This document shows, piece after piece, positions 6,058-15,800 of a DNA stretch of 64,000 bases. The notes under the pieces were generated by a model. The model was not told where the DNA came from and searched no databases. It saw nothing but the letters and a program-made list of their open reading frames with translations. This stretch comes from Bacillota bacterium (GTDB taxonomy: Bacteria; Bacillota; Clostridia; TANB77; CAG-465): assembly GCA_023460235.1 (NCBI GenBank), contig JAEWRE010000083.1, forward strand, positions 62,001 to 126,000, written 5' to 3'. Numbering within the stretch: position 1 is the stretch's first letter; each line of letters opens with the position of its first letter. A program made the position numbers and the translations under genes.

Positions 6058-6675
6058 TTATCTTATAATGTTATAAATAATATTTTTAATTTCTTCATAT
6101 CTGTTATCTACTATTTTTACCTTTAAATATATTTTATCTTTAAACTGCTCCTCTTCTACTTTTACTATATTATCATTGATAAACTCTAAAAGTTTATTTT
6201 TCAGTATATCGTACAAGTTATATTCAAATAAAAATTCAAAATCTACATAATTATATAACTCTTTTTTTACACAACCATCTATGGCACCTCGTGCTGAATT
6301 TAGATAAGCCCTTGAAAGTGGTCCAGCACCTAATAATATGCCTCCAAAATATCTTACTATTATGATACATACATTAGTTATATGTTCTTTATCTAACAGC
6401 TCATAAATTGCTTTTGTTCCTGTACCTTGTGGTTCACCATCATCATCAGAGCGTATATTGCATATTCCATTCTCAAAATATGAATAAATATATACAACAT
6501 GACGTGCATCTTTATTCTCATTTCTTATATATTTTATATATTCTTCTGCCTCGTTTTTATTTGAAATTGAATATATATATGACGTAAATACTGATTTTTT
6601 CTCTATTAATTTATATAAATTTAATTCATTGAATATTGATAAGTAATTATTAGATCTTTGTAAGTAATAAAACAA
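6058..6675 (-). CDS. yigZ: YigZ/IMPACT family protein
   Basis: The 205-aa product has usual family length. The conserved IMPACT block is clear: KDARHVVYIYSYF ... SDDDGEPQGTGTKAIYELL ... NVCIIIVRYFGGILLGAGPLSRAY. A C-terminal ferredoxin-like domain follows. YigZ proteins are widespread and probably act in translation or protein quality control, but the molecular role is unsettled. The start is a TTG at 6675 with AAGGAG about 10 nt upstream, a slightly long spacing. It reads away from the SOS promoter block. Confidence 0.85.
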   Translation of the reverse strand: MFYYLQRSNNYLSIFNELNLYKLIEKKSVFTSYIYSISNKNEAEEYIKYIRNENKDARHVVYIYSYFENGICNIRSDDDGEPQGTGTKAIYELLDKEHITNVCIIIVRYFGGILLGAGPLSRAYLNSARGAIDGCVKKELYNYVDFEFLFEYNLYDILKNKLLEFINDNIVKVEEEQFKDKIYLKVKIVDNRYEEIKNIIYNIIR

Positions 6676-6760
6676 AATATATCAACTCCTTAAAAATATT
6701 ATACCATAATTGAATTAACGAATCAAATTATATTAATATATTATATTTACTTTTATAAAG

Positions 6761-6793
6761 ATAGACCTCTAATAATTACAATTAGAGGTCTAT
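6761..6793 (-). terminator. Terminator downstream of the Nudix gene
   Basis: ATAGACCTCTAAT (6761-6773) and ATTAGAGGTCTAT (6781-6793) form a perfect 13-bp stem with a 7-nt loop; a T-rich run follows on the minus strand. Confidence 0.85.
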
Positions 6794-6826
6794 TTTAATT
6801 CTAATTTTTAGTTTATTTGCCTTAGG

Positions 6827-7288
6827 TTAGAAGTTATCTTGAATATAAGGCAACTTCTTTAAATATGCATCAATTGCTTTCTTTAAATGCCATATTGTAT
6901 TTTCTGGTAAGTTGTCAATATCTGACCATAATAATTCGCTGCATTTTTCAGGTTCACCAATTTCAATTTTACCGTTATAATCATGGTTCAAATTAAAATA
7001 AAATCTTAAATATTCAATACCATTTTCTTTCTCGCTTGCATGATAAGTTACAGCAAGGCTAATATCATCTGGTGCTATTTCAATATTCACTTCTTCTTTT
7101 GCTTCTCTTATTATAGCTTCAACAATTGATTCGTTTGGATCCAAATGTCCACTTGCACAAGTATCATACATTTCATCCATATATCCAGTATTTATTCTTT
7201 TCTGTAATAATATTTGCTTTTTACCATTTTCACCTATTTTTGTCAAGAATAAAAATACAGCAACCTTAACCATGTGTCTTTCTTTCAT
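6827..7288 (-). CDS. Nudix hydrolase (MutT-like)
   Basis: The 153-aa product contains a full Nudix box: G of ASGHLDPNES, then E, then REAKEEVNI (GX5EX7REUXEEXGU). These enzymes cleave nucleoside diphosphates linked to another moiety, with Mg2+ held by the REXXEE glutamates. LLQKRINTGYMDEMYD upstream resembles MutT/NUDT1-type proteins that clean damaged nucleotides, but the substrate cannot be read from sequence. A promoter (CTGACA, 17 bp, TATAAT) upstream contains a palindrome at 7339-7350 that resembles a LexA box, which would fit a role under DNA damage. Confidence 0.85.
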   Translation of the reverse strand: MKERHMVKVAVFLFLTKIGENGKKQILLQKRINTGYMDEMYDTCASGHLDPNESIVEAIIREAKEEVNIEIAPDDISLAVTYHASEKENGIEYLRFYFNLNHDYNGKIEIGEPEKCSELLWSDIDNLPENTIWHLKKAIDAYLKKLPYIQDNF

Positions 7289-7338
7289 TAATTAATTCCT
7301 CCTTACAAACGTTATTTATAATTTATATTATAATCTAT

Positions 7339-7350
7339 AAACATTTGTTT
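7339..7350. promoter_or_regulatory. Palindromic operator candidate AAACATTTGTTT
   Basis: This near-palindrome lies in the -35/-10 spacer of the Nudix promoter. It is a weak match to the LexA core GAAC-N4-GTTC (AAAC-N4-GTTT) and is identical to a sequence at 29165-29176. Confidence 0.4.
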
Positions 7351-7389
7351 GTCAGCAAAAAAAGAGAGGTAATATATTTTTAATTAGCA

Positions 7390-7431
7390 AAAAGGAACAG
7401 GTATAATATTTTTATACTTGCTCCTTTTTTA
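7390..7431 (-). terminator. Terminator of the tig-clpP-clpX cluster
   Basis: On the minus strand AAAGGAGCAAGTATAA pairs imperfectly with TTATACCTGTTCCTTT around a short AT loop, followed by a T-run. It lies just downstream of clpX. Confidence 0.85.
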
Positions 7432-7446
7432 TACACTTTTTAATAT

Positions 7447-8745
7447 TTACTTCTTGTATTCATAATAAGGTTTTTCTTTACTTTGAACTACACCTCTTGT
7501 TATAATACATTTAGTGATTTCTTTGTTTGATGGCACTTCATACATTGCTTCCATCATTATATTTTCAAGTATTGCTCTAAGGCCTCTTGCGCCAGTTTTT
7601 CTTTCTATTGCAAGATTAACTATTTCATCTAAAGCATTCTTTTCAATTTCTAGTTTAACATCATCCATCTTAAACAGCTTTTTATATTGTTTAACTAAAG
7701 CATTTTTAGGTTTAGTTAAAATATCAAGAAAGGCTTCTTTAGATAATTGTTCTAAACTAGTTATAACAGGTAAACGACCAACTAACTCAGGAATTAAACC
7801 ATACTTTACAATATCATGAGGTTGTACATTAGAAAATATTTTACCAACATCAATATCTTTTTTAGATTCAATTGTTGCTCCAAAGCCCATTGTCTTTGTT
7901 TCCATTCTACTTTGAATGATTTTTTCTAAGCCATCAAAAGCACCACCACATATAAATAATATATTTGAAGTATCAATCTTTAAAAATTCTTGTTGAGGAT
8001 GTTTTCTACCACCTTGAGGAGGTACATTAGCAACAGTTCCTTCAATAATTTTAAGTAATGCTTGCTGAACTCCCTCACCACTTACATCTCTTGTTATAGA
8101 TGGGTTTTCAGATTTTCTTGATATTTTATCAAGTTCATCTATATATATGATTCCTTTTTCAGCTTTTGCAATATCAAAATCAGCTGCCTGAATAAGTCTA
8201 AGTAGAATATTTTCAACATCTTCTCCAACATAACCAGCTTCTGTTAGTGTTGTCGCATCAGCTATAGCAAAAGGTACATGAAGTATCTTAGCGAGAGTTT
8301 GAGCAAGTAGAGTCTTTCCGCATCCTGTTGGTCCAAGTAATAATATATTACTTTTTTGAATTTCAACATCATCTATTTTATCCATGTTTTTAATTCTTTT
8401 GTAATGATTATATACTGCAACAGATAATACTTTTTTGGCCATATCTTGGCCAATAACATATTCATCCAATATTCTTTTTATATATTCTGGATTTGGTAGA
8501 TCACTTGATTCTATTAATTCTTTTGAGCCGCGTTCTTTAGTATCAGCACTAACAGAACTTGTATCTTCATCATGCATTATCTTATGACATGCTTCAACGC
8601 ATTCATCACATATAAATATGCCATCTGGTCCTTCAATTAGTTTATTTACTTCTTGCCTTAGTCTACCACAAAAAGAACAGAATATCATATCATGTACAAA
8701 TTTATCATATCTTTCTTTTTCTTCATCTTTGCCTTTTCTTGCCAT
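7447..8745 (-). CDS. clpX: ATP-dependent Clp protease ATP-binding subunit ClpX
   Basis: The 432-aa protein has an N-terminal zinc-binding domain (C23, C26, C46, C49: FCSFCGR...FICDECV), Walker A GPTGCGKT, Walker B IIYIDELDKI and GGAFDGL, all diagnostic for ClpX. It forms a hexameric unfoldase that feeds ClpP in the cytoplasm. It starts 3 nt after the clpP stop with AAGGGGAAAT as ribosome binding site, so the two are co-transcribed, with tig further upstream. A terminator follows. Length and motifs are complete. Confidence 0.98.
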   Translation of the reverse strand: MARKGKDEEKERYDKFVHDMIFCSFCGRLRQEVNKLIEGPDGIFICDECVEACHKIMHDEDTSSVSADTKERGSKELIESSDLPNPEYIKRILDEYVIGQDMAKKVLSVAVYNHYKRIKNMDKIDDVEIQKSNILLLGPTGCGKTLLAQTLAKILHVPFAIADATTLTEAGYVGEDVENILLRLIQAADFDIAKAEKGIIYIDELDKISRKSENPSITRDVSGEGVQQALLKIIEGTVANVPPQGGRKHPQQEFLKIDTSNILFICGGAFDGLEKIIQSRMETKTMGFGATIESKKDIDVGKIFSNVQPHDIVKYGLIPELVGRLPVITSLEQLSKEAFLDILTKPKNALVKQYKKLFKMDDVKLEIEKNALDEIVNLAIERKTGARGLRAILENIMMEAMYEVPSNKEITKCIITRGVVQSKEKPYYEYKK

Positions 8746-8748
8746 TAA

Positions 8749-9360
8749 TTATTTCCCCTTAGTTATTTCATCTATATTAGACATTATTTCATCAACAAGT
8801 CCATATTCCTTTGCTTCTTGAGCAGTTAAAAAATTATCTCTATCTGTATCTTTTTCAACTTGTTCTAAAGGTTTTCCAGTTCTTTCACTTAAAATTGTAT
8901 TTAGTTTTTCTCTAGTCTTTATAATGTGTTCAGCATGTATTTTTATATCACTTGCTTGACCTTGAGCACCACCTAATGGTTGATGTATCATTACAGTAGA
9001 ATTAGGTAGAGCATATCTCTTTCCTTTTTTACCTGCTGTAAGTAGGAATGCTCCCATACTAGCAGCCATTCCAACACAAATTGTACATACATCAGATTTA
9101 ATATATTGCATTGTATCAAATATACCAAATCCAGCACTAACACTTCCACCTGGACTATTTATATATAGGTATATATCTTTTCCTGGATCTTCAGCATCTA
9201 AGAAAAGAAGCTGCGCAATAACTAAAGATGCTGTAACATCGTTTACTTCATCAGAAAGAAATATAATTCTTTCTTTTAAAAGTCTTGAGTAAATGTCATA
9301 AGAGCGTTCACCTTTACTAGTTTGTTCTATTACCATTGGTACTAAACTATTATTTATCAT
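8749..9360 (-). CDS. clpP: ATP-dependent Clp protease proteolytic subunit ClpP
   Basis: The 203-aa serine protease has the ClpP catalytic triad visible: Ser in GMAASMGAF, His in VMIHQPLGG, and Asp in KDTDRDNFLTAQEAKEYGLVD. The N-terminus (MINNSLVPMVIEQTSKGERSYDIYSRLL) includes the usual ERSYDIYSRLL block. It forms tetradecameric barrels that degrade substrates delivered by ClpX or ClpC. It lies between tig and clpX in the classical tig-clpP-clpX order; the SD AAGGAGG is strong. Confidence 0.98.
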   Translation of the reverse strand: MINNSLVPMVIEQTSKGERSYDIYSRLLKERIIFLSDEVNDVTASLVIAQLLFLDAEDPGKDIYLYINSPGGSVSAGFGIFDTMQYIKSDVCTICVGMAASMGAFLLTAGKKGKRYALPNSTVMIHQPLGGAQGQASDIKIHAEHIIKTREKLNTILSERTGKPLEQVEKDTDRDNFLTAQEAKEYGLVDEIMSNIDEITKGK

Positions 9361-9397
9361 AAAAATAACCTCCTTTATATATAATAAAAATTATATA

Positions 9398-10684
9398 TTA
9401 TTTTTCAATTGTATTTTCTACAACTGTATTTATTGCTTTTTCTTGAATTAAACTTTCTTTAACATATTTTCTTACATTAGGATTTGATTTAAAATCAGTT
9501 GTTGAACCGTCTTTTGCATAATTTGCATATAATTCATCTATTTTTGCATCAATTTCAGAATCATCAGCAGTTATATTTTCTGCTTTTGCAACAAAATCAA
9601 GAGCAAGTTTTAATTTTATATCTTTTATAGCTTCAGGCTCTAATGTTTTTTGAAATTCATCCTTTGTTGCTCCAACATATTGGCAATACATATCAATTGA
9701 CATACCTTGGTAAGCAAGATTTTGTGCCATTTGTTCTAACATTCTAGAAGTTTCTTCAACCACCATAGATTCAGGTATTTCAACTTCAGTATTTTCAACT
9801 AATTTTTCTGTTGCTTTATGTTCTTTTTCGTGTTCTGCTTGATGTTCTCTTTCGTGTTTAACTTTTTCTTCAACACTTTTTTTGTATTCTGCTAAAGTTT
9901 CAAATTCTGAAACATCTTTTGCAAATTCATCATCCAATTCTGGTAAAACTTTTTCTTTAATGCTAATTAATTTTACTTTAAATATTGAATCTTTTCCTGC
10001 AAGATCTGCACTATGATATTCTTCTGGGAATTTAACACTAATTTCTTTTTCTTCTCCAATTTTCATACCAACTAATTGTTCTTCAAAACCGGGAATAAAT
10101 TGTCCACTTCCTATTGTAAGTTCAAAGTTTTCACCTTTACCGCCTTCGAAAGCAACTCCATCAACAAATCCTTCAAAATCAATTGTTGATATATCTTTTT
10201 CTTTTAAATCTCTATCTTCAACTGAAACAATTCTTGCATTTTTTTCTCTATCTTGTTCAATAGCAGTATCAATATCTTCAGCTTTAACTGTAGTATCAAT
10301 TTTTTCTATTTCAAGACCTTTATATTTTGAAACTTTTGCTTCTGGTTTTACATATACAGTAACTGTAAATACTAAATTTTTACCTTTACCAATTTCTTTT
10401 ACATCAAGTTCTGGTTTAGAAACGACTTCTAAGTTGTTCTCTTCAACTGCTTTTCTAAATTCATCGTCAACTACATCTTCTATAACTGATTCATATAAAA
10501 CACCTTCGCCATATACTTTTTCAACAACATTTCTTGGCACTTTACCATTTCTAAATCCTTGTACCTTAAAATATTTTGCGTTTTTTGCAAACGATTTATC
10601 CAAAGCTTTATCAAATTCTTTGCTTTCCATTGTAAATTCTAATACAACTTTAGAATTTTCTTGTTTTTCAATCTTTACATTCAT
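9398..10684 (-). CDS. tig: Trigger factor (ribosome-associated chaperone)
   Basis: The 428-aa protein begins with the ribosome-binding domain containing the signature GFRNGKVPRNVVEK (about residues 42-56). A central FKBP-type peptidyl-prolyl isomerase domain (DISTIDFEGFVDGVAFEGGKGENFELTIGSGQFIPGFEEQLVG) and a long helical C-terminal domain follow. It binds nascent chains at the ribosome exit. It heads the tig-clpP-clpX cluster; the 37-bp gap to clpP carries only the clpP ribosome binding site. Confidence 0.97.
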   Translation of the reverse strand: MNVKIEKQENSKVVLEFTMESKEFDKALDKSFAKNAKYFKVQGFRNGKVPRNVVEKVYGEGVLYESVIEDVVDDEFRKAVEENNLEVVSKPELDVKEIGKGKNLVFTVTVYVKPEAKVSKYKGLEIEKIDTTVKAEDIDTAIEQDREKNARIVSVEDRDLKEKDISTIDFEGFVDGVAFEGGKGENFELTIGSGQFIPGFEEQLVGMKIGEEKEISVKFPEEYHSADLAGKDSIFKVKLISIKEKVLPELDDEFAKDVSEFETLAEYKKSVEEKVKHEREHQAEHEKEHKATEKLVENTEVEIPESMVVEETSRMLEQMAQNLAYQGMSIDMYCQYVGATKDEFQKTLEPEAIKDIKLKLALDFVAKAENITADDSEIDAKIDELYANYAKDGSTTDFKSNPNVRKYVKESLIQEKAINTVVENTIEK

Positions 10685-10730
10685 TTTTTAATCCTCCATT
10701 ATAATATTATATTGTTCTTTTAACCATTAT

Positions 10731-10758
10731 ATTATATCATAAATATATAAATTTTCAA
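10731..10758 (-). promoter_or_regulatory. Promoter of tig-clpP-clpX
   Basis: Minus-strand TTGAAA (10753-10758), 16-bp spacer and TATAAT (10731-10736), with a second overlapping TATAAT at 10726-10731. No CtsR or CIRCE-type operator was seen. Confidence 0.6.
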
Positions 10759-10781
10759 CCGGTTTTATAAAAATATAATTT

Positions 10782-10820
10782 AAAAAGACATCAAACCGCT
10801 ATAAGATTTGATATCTTTTC
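10782..10820 (-). terminator. Terminator downstream of the GH94 gene
   Basis: On the minus strand AAAAGATATCAAA pairs with TTTGATGTCTTTTT (one mismatch) around an 11-nt loop; the T-run follows. Confidence 0.8.
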
Positions 10821-10828
10821 TTAAAATT

Positions 10829-12877
10829 TTATTTATTTGTTAAATAATCTTCTATTATTTTATACATCCAAGCAGATGATCCTGTATACCAAGTCCATCC
10901 ACCACGACCAATATGATTAGGATTAGAATATATATCCGCTGCAACAACAAATGGCTCAACCATGTATATATCTGCGATTTCTTTATTATCGCTATGAGAT
11001 ATTGGATTTATCAGTTGTAATATATCAGTTCCCTTTTTATAATCTTCCATCTCAAAATATGCTTTTGCAAGCCATGTAGCTGCGTGAGTATATTGACCAC
11101 CATTTTCCCTTGTTCCTGGAACATAAGCTTTAATATACCCTGGATTATTTTTAGGATTATCAAAGGCAGGATATAATAGTTTTACAATTTTATTCTTTTT
11201 ATCAACTAAATATTTTTCTGCACTTTTTAAACTTCGCTCTAATTCATCATGAACATCTGGATATTCTTTCATCGCTATAACTGCCCAAGCTTGTGATATT
11301 AAATCAATTTTACACTCTTTATTTTTATTAGATCCTAAAACTTCTCCATTTTCAAAAAATGCTCTAACAAAATGGTCACCATCCCAAGTATGATCAATTA
11401 TACTATGTTTAAATATATGCCTTTGTTTCTCACATAATTTTATCATTTCTTCATCATTTTTTATTTTAGCTACATTTGCAAATCTCTTTAAGACATCCAT
11501 CATAAAAAATGTAAGCCAAACAGATTCACCTCTTATATTACTAAAACCATCATTCCAATCACCATCACCTATTTCAAGTAATCCGTTAGTTGGATTTATT
11601 CTAGATAAACCATACATTATTGTCTTCTTAGCGTGGTCATAAATACTATCATCTTTTTCTATATTTTTAAAAACATCATAATATTCTCTTCTACCATTCA
11701 TTGGTTTATCTTCTAAATATTTAGTTCTAATATCAAGAATTGAATAGTCTTTTGTCTTTTCTATATATTCTGATAATACGTATGGAAGCCATAGATAATC
11801 ATCACTAAAATATGTTCTTATACCAGCACTATTATGATCATGCCACCAATGAAGCACGTCACCTTTTTCAAATTGTTTACTTGAATGTAATATAATTTGA
11901 CTTCTTGTTTTTTCAGGCATACCAGATATAAGAGCAAGTGTGTCTTGAAGTTGATCTCTAAATCCTATTGCACCACCAGATTGATAAAAACCTGATCTTG
12001 CATATAATCTACATACAACAGTTTGATAAAGCAGCCATCCATTTGCCATTATATCTAAATACTCAGTTCCAGTTTTAAAATTCCTCTTTACAATATTTTT
12101 CCAATATTCTTTTGTAATCTCAAATTCACTATCAACTACATCAATAGAATTATATTTATCTTTTATATAACTTATATACTCTTCACCTTTATCTGTAGCT
12201 CCAAGTATAATTGCAAAAGAAATACTTTCTGATGGGCTAACCTTACCACTTATTTTCATTGTATAAGTTTCTGTATCAAATTCATATTTGCAAGGATTAT
12301 TACTGTCATTTACTAACATTAAAAAGGCAGTACAATCTGAAAATTCTAAGCTATAAGGATTTTTAAATTCTAGTATACCATTACTTACTCTATTAAGTAT
12401 ATAATTTGTATTTGTATCTTTAGCAACACCAAGTACTGGATCAAGAGTATATCCTATTTCAAAACATCTTTCCTCATCATATTTATTTTCAATAGTTATT
12501 TTTTGAATTTTTATTGTATCTTCTTTTGGTACAAATATATCCATAGTCTTATTAAAGTTTTCATCTTCTTCAATTAACTTAGCATAGCCAAATCCATATG
12601 TCAAATTGTAATTTTCTTCATATATACCGGTAAATTTTTCTCCTGGTTCAAAAGTAATCCAATCATTGCACCAGTCAGTTAATTTATACTCTCTGCTATT
12701 TTTAAAATAGGTATATACGGTACCATAACTAGAAATTATAGTACCGAAGTTTTCATTTGCAATAACATTACACCAAGGAAGAGGTGTTTTTGTATTTAAG
12801 ATATGATATTCATCGCCATCTTGACTGAAACCACCATAAGTGTTAAATGCAATTAAATTATCATTATTTATTTTCAT
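10829..12877 (-). CDS. GH94-type beta-1,2-glucan phosphorylase/transglycosylation subunit
   Basis: The 682-aa protein starts with the N-terminal sandwich of GH94 enzymes (NTYGGFSQDGDEYHILNTKT, then PLPWCNVIANENFG, then NSREYKLTDWCNDW). A helical linker leads into the alpha/alpha barrel with IGFRDQLQDTLAL, HWWHDH and the catalytic GDGDWNDGFS, where the Asp after Asn is the likely general acid. It corresponds to the C-terminal third of NdvB-type cyclic beta-1,2-glucan synthases, which controls chain length. ATG 12877 is chosen because GAGGAGG lies 6 nt upstream; the gene overlaps the end of the GT84 gene by four codons including its stop, so translation is coupled. It may work on the glucan made by that partner. 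Confidence 0.88.
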   Translation of the reverse strand: MKINNDNLIAFNTYGGFSQDGDEYHILNTKTPLPWCNVIANENFGTIISSYGTVYTYFKNSREYKLTDWCNDWITFEPGEKFTGIYEENYNLTYGFGYAKLIEEDENFNKTMDIFVPKEDTIKIQKITIENKYDEERCFEIGYTLDPVLGVAKDTNTNYILNRVSNGILEFKNPYSLEFSDCTAFLMLVNDSNNPCKYEFDTETYTMKISGKVSPSESISFAIILGATDKGEEYISYIKDKYNSIDVVDSEFEITKEYWKNIVKRNFKTGTEYLDIMANGWLLYQTVVCRLYARSGFYQSGGAIGFRDQLQDTLALISGMPEKTRSQIILHSSKQFEKGDVLHWWHDHNSAGIRTYFSDDYLWLPYVLSEYIEKTKDYSILDIRTKYLEDKPMNGRREYYDVFKNIEKDDSIYDHAKKTIMYGLSRINPTNGLLEIGDGDWNDGFSNIRGESVWLTFFMMDVLKRFANVAKIKNDEEMIKLCEKQRHIFKHSIIDHTWDGDHFVRAFFENGEVLGSNKNKECKIDLISQAWAVIAMKEYPDVHDELERSLKSAEKYLVDKKNKIVKLLYPAFDNPKNNPGYIKAYVPGTRENGGQYTHAATWLAKAYFEMEDYKKGTDILQLINPISHSDNKEIADIYMVEPFVVAADIYSNPNHIGRGGWTWYTGSSAWMYKIIEDYLTNK

Positions 12878-15800
12878 CAACATCCTCCTCAATATATTCT
12901 TCTGAAAAATCCTCTTTATCTGATTTCACAACTTCAACATCATTACACAAGAATTCACTTATATCTTGTATATACTTTCTAGATAAAAACGAAAGTAATT
13001 CTATTTCATTCTTATCTAATGAACTAATATTTAATAAATATATATTTCCTCTTGAATAATCCATAAATACTGCTCTATCCAAACGTTCTTTTATATATCT
13101 ATATATTGGTCCGTTTTTTATATCTTTTTCATCAATTAGTAAAATAATATCAATATCAAGTCTTCTATTTTTTACATAATCCATAAAGGCAATAGTTTCA
13201 TTTACAATTCCAGCATTTTCAATTTTATTTACATAAACAAGTAATATAGGTAAATCTCCTGATATAGAATATTTCCAAAGTAATGATTGATTTATATTTG
13301 AATTCCAGAATTTATCACTATCTTGAATATTTCTTTTAAATAATATTTCTTTTATTATATTATTATATATATTGGCTCTACCAGGTTCAAGTTTTAAGTA
13401 CCTTGAGACTACACTATTTAATTCTCTTGAAAGTTTAAATTGATTTTCAATTCCTCTAATATCTAAATTAATTACAGCAGTTGAAATTCTATATTTACTA
13501 TCATCAACACCTGTTATACAATAGAATTCTTGTCTTTCATGAGGGTCTAAAATTATATTTGCTCTATATGAAAGAACTGGCCATAGTGGGTATTTTGAAA
13601 CATCTGAACCATATGAATCTGTTGTTGTATTTATTAATTTATTTTTATCAGTTTCCATTTCTTTTTCTAAATCAATTCCAACTAATCTTGAATATACATA
13701 AAGATCAGCATCGTTTTCATTTTTTTTCCTTTTACTAGCAACTAATATATCAAGTTCATTATCATAGTATGTTTCTATTTGTAAATTATTAAACGAAGGA
13801 TGAACAATATTAGTCATATAATCTGTCATAGATGGTTCAATATATGTATTTATCAATATTTCTCTTTTTTCACAACTATTATTATATATACTAACTTTCT
13901 TTATTTCAGCGTTATATTCAGGTGATAGGAATACTGTAGTAGTAGTTTCAATATCTTCATCTTCAATATAATATTCTACCGCATTTAGCATTGAATTAAA
14001 TACAGTCTTAGTAGTATTCTTATTGTTTAAAGAATATATATCTGAATTTGTAGCATTAACAGTTCTTCCTGTAGATTTATCAGTAATATATATATAGTTT
14101 CCTGTAGTAGAAAGATCTGTAAATCTTTGTTTGTTTACTATTTTATCTTTAAATCTTAAGAAGTTAGCTCCATTATTTGTAATGATTGAAGAAAGTTCAG
14201 CACCCTTTAACATTGCAATATTTAACTCACCATTAAATTCAACAACTTCATCTTCATTTTTTCTTTCAAATATACTTGAATTAATAAATGTTGTATATTT
14301 TTCAATATTTTTTGGTTTAAATTTAGTGTATTGATCATCATTATTTTTTTGAACTTTTTCAATATTCTTTTCTCTTTCCTTAAGTAGTAATTCTACAGCT
14401 TTTATATCTGGATTTGAATGAAATCTTTCTTTAATAACGCCATTGTTTATATAGTTATTTATAGAAGATAAAATCATTCCTTGATGATGTGCCATATATG
14501 TTTTTACTACTTCATATTTCGTATTATTATCAATATGTTGTTTTGTAAAGTCTATTGATTCATAAAAACCATATGAAGAATATGCTCCAATTTTTTTCAA
14601 CCTTTTAATGTTTGCATATACTTCTTGAGGTGCAAAATCTATCATTAATAAAGAGGAGTATGGAGATACAACCATATAATTGTTAAGTCCTCTCTTAAGT
14701 CCAAGCCATGGTATTCCAAATTCTCTATATTGATAATTAAGTTCATTATCTTTAACAGCAAATGCTGATTCTGATATTCCCCATGGCACATTGTTTCTTT
14801 TTGCATATTTTATTTGGCTATATTTAGTAAAAAATAAAGATTGGTCAATTAAAGTGTGTGGGTATGATTTGTTGAATATATTTGGCATAAAGTATTCAAA
14901 AGCGGTACCACTCCAAGATATAAGTCCTTTATATCCATCAACTTTTATTAAGTTTCTAGATAGTGCAAACCAATGTTTGGAAGTTATTTGTCTTGTAGCA
15001 ATTGCAACTAAACTAGTAATTCTACTTTCAGACATTAACATATCATAATAACTATCTAGCAATTTTCCACTTTCCTGATCATAACCAATTGAAAATAGGT
15101 TTCTTGTTGTATCATATAATACTTTAAAGTTTGTTTCAGTTAGTATTTTATCTATTGAATCTAATAATGTATCTATTTTAGGATCATATTCAGTTTGTTC
15201 CCTTTGACTGTATATACTAGTATCTTTTAACGATAATAGGAATTCTTTTGCAACAAGTAAACAAGCAATAAAATTACCGCTATCAACTGTTGAAACAAAT
15301 CTAGGCCTTAATGGTTCTAATGTTTTTATATTGTACCAATTATATAAATGACCATTCCATTTTTCAAGTTTTTCTATTGTATTAAAAATATTAAGTAATT
15401 TATTTAAAGCTTCCTCTTCATTTATAAATTTCAGATCATAAGCACAAATTATTGATTGTACTCCAAATCCAATATTAGTTGAAGATGTTCTATTTGCAAG
15501 TTTATATCTTCTATTTTCTTGAAAATTATCAGTAGGTAAGTAATTATTAATTGGGCTCATTACAGTATCAAAAAATGTCCATGTTCTTTTTGCAACTTCA
15601 ATAATTTCTTCATCTTGCTCTTTTTCAAGTATGGCTGTTCTTCCAAGTAAATGATCTTTTCCAAGTAAATATGCAACAAGAGGTGCAATTATAAAGAAAA
15701 GCCCTATAAAATCTTTAAATTCAATATATGCTTTCATATTAACAAATGTAAAATCGCTAGGAATACAAATTATCAATAATCCAAAGATGAGATTTGAAAT

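Noticed and set aside
10434..10691. Plus-strand frames inside tig, pnp, ABC and glucan synthase genes
   Set aside because: They are shadows of strongly supported minus-strand genes, with no ribosome binding sites or recognisable products.
12864..12892. A frameshift between the glucan synthase and GH94 genes
   Set aside because: The second gene has its own perfect SD and ATG at the overlap, and the split falls at a domain boundary.
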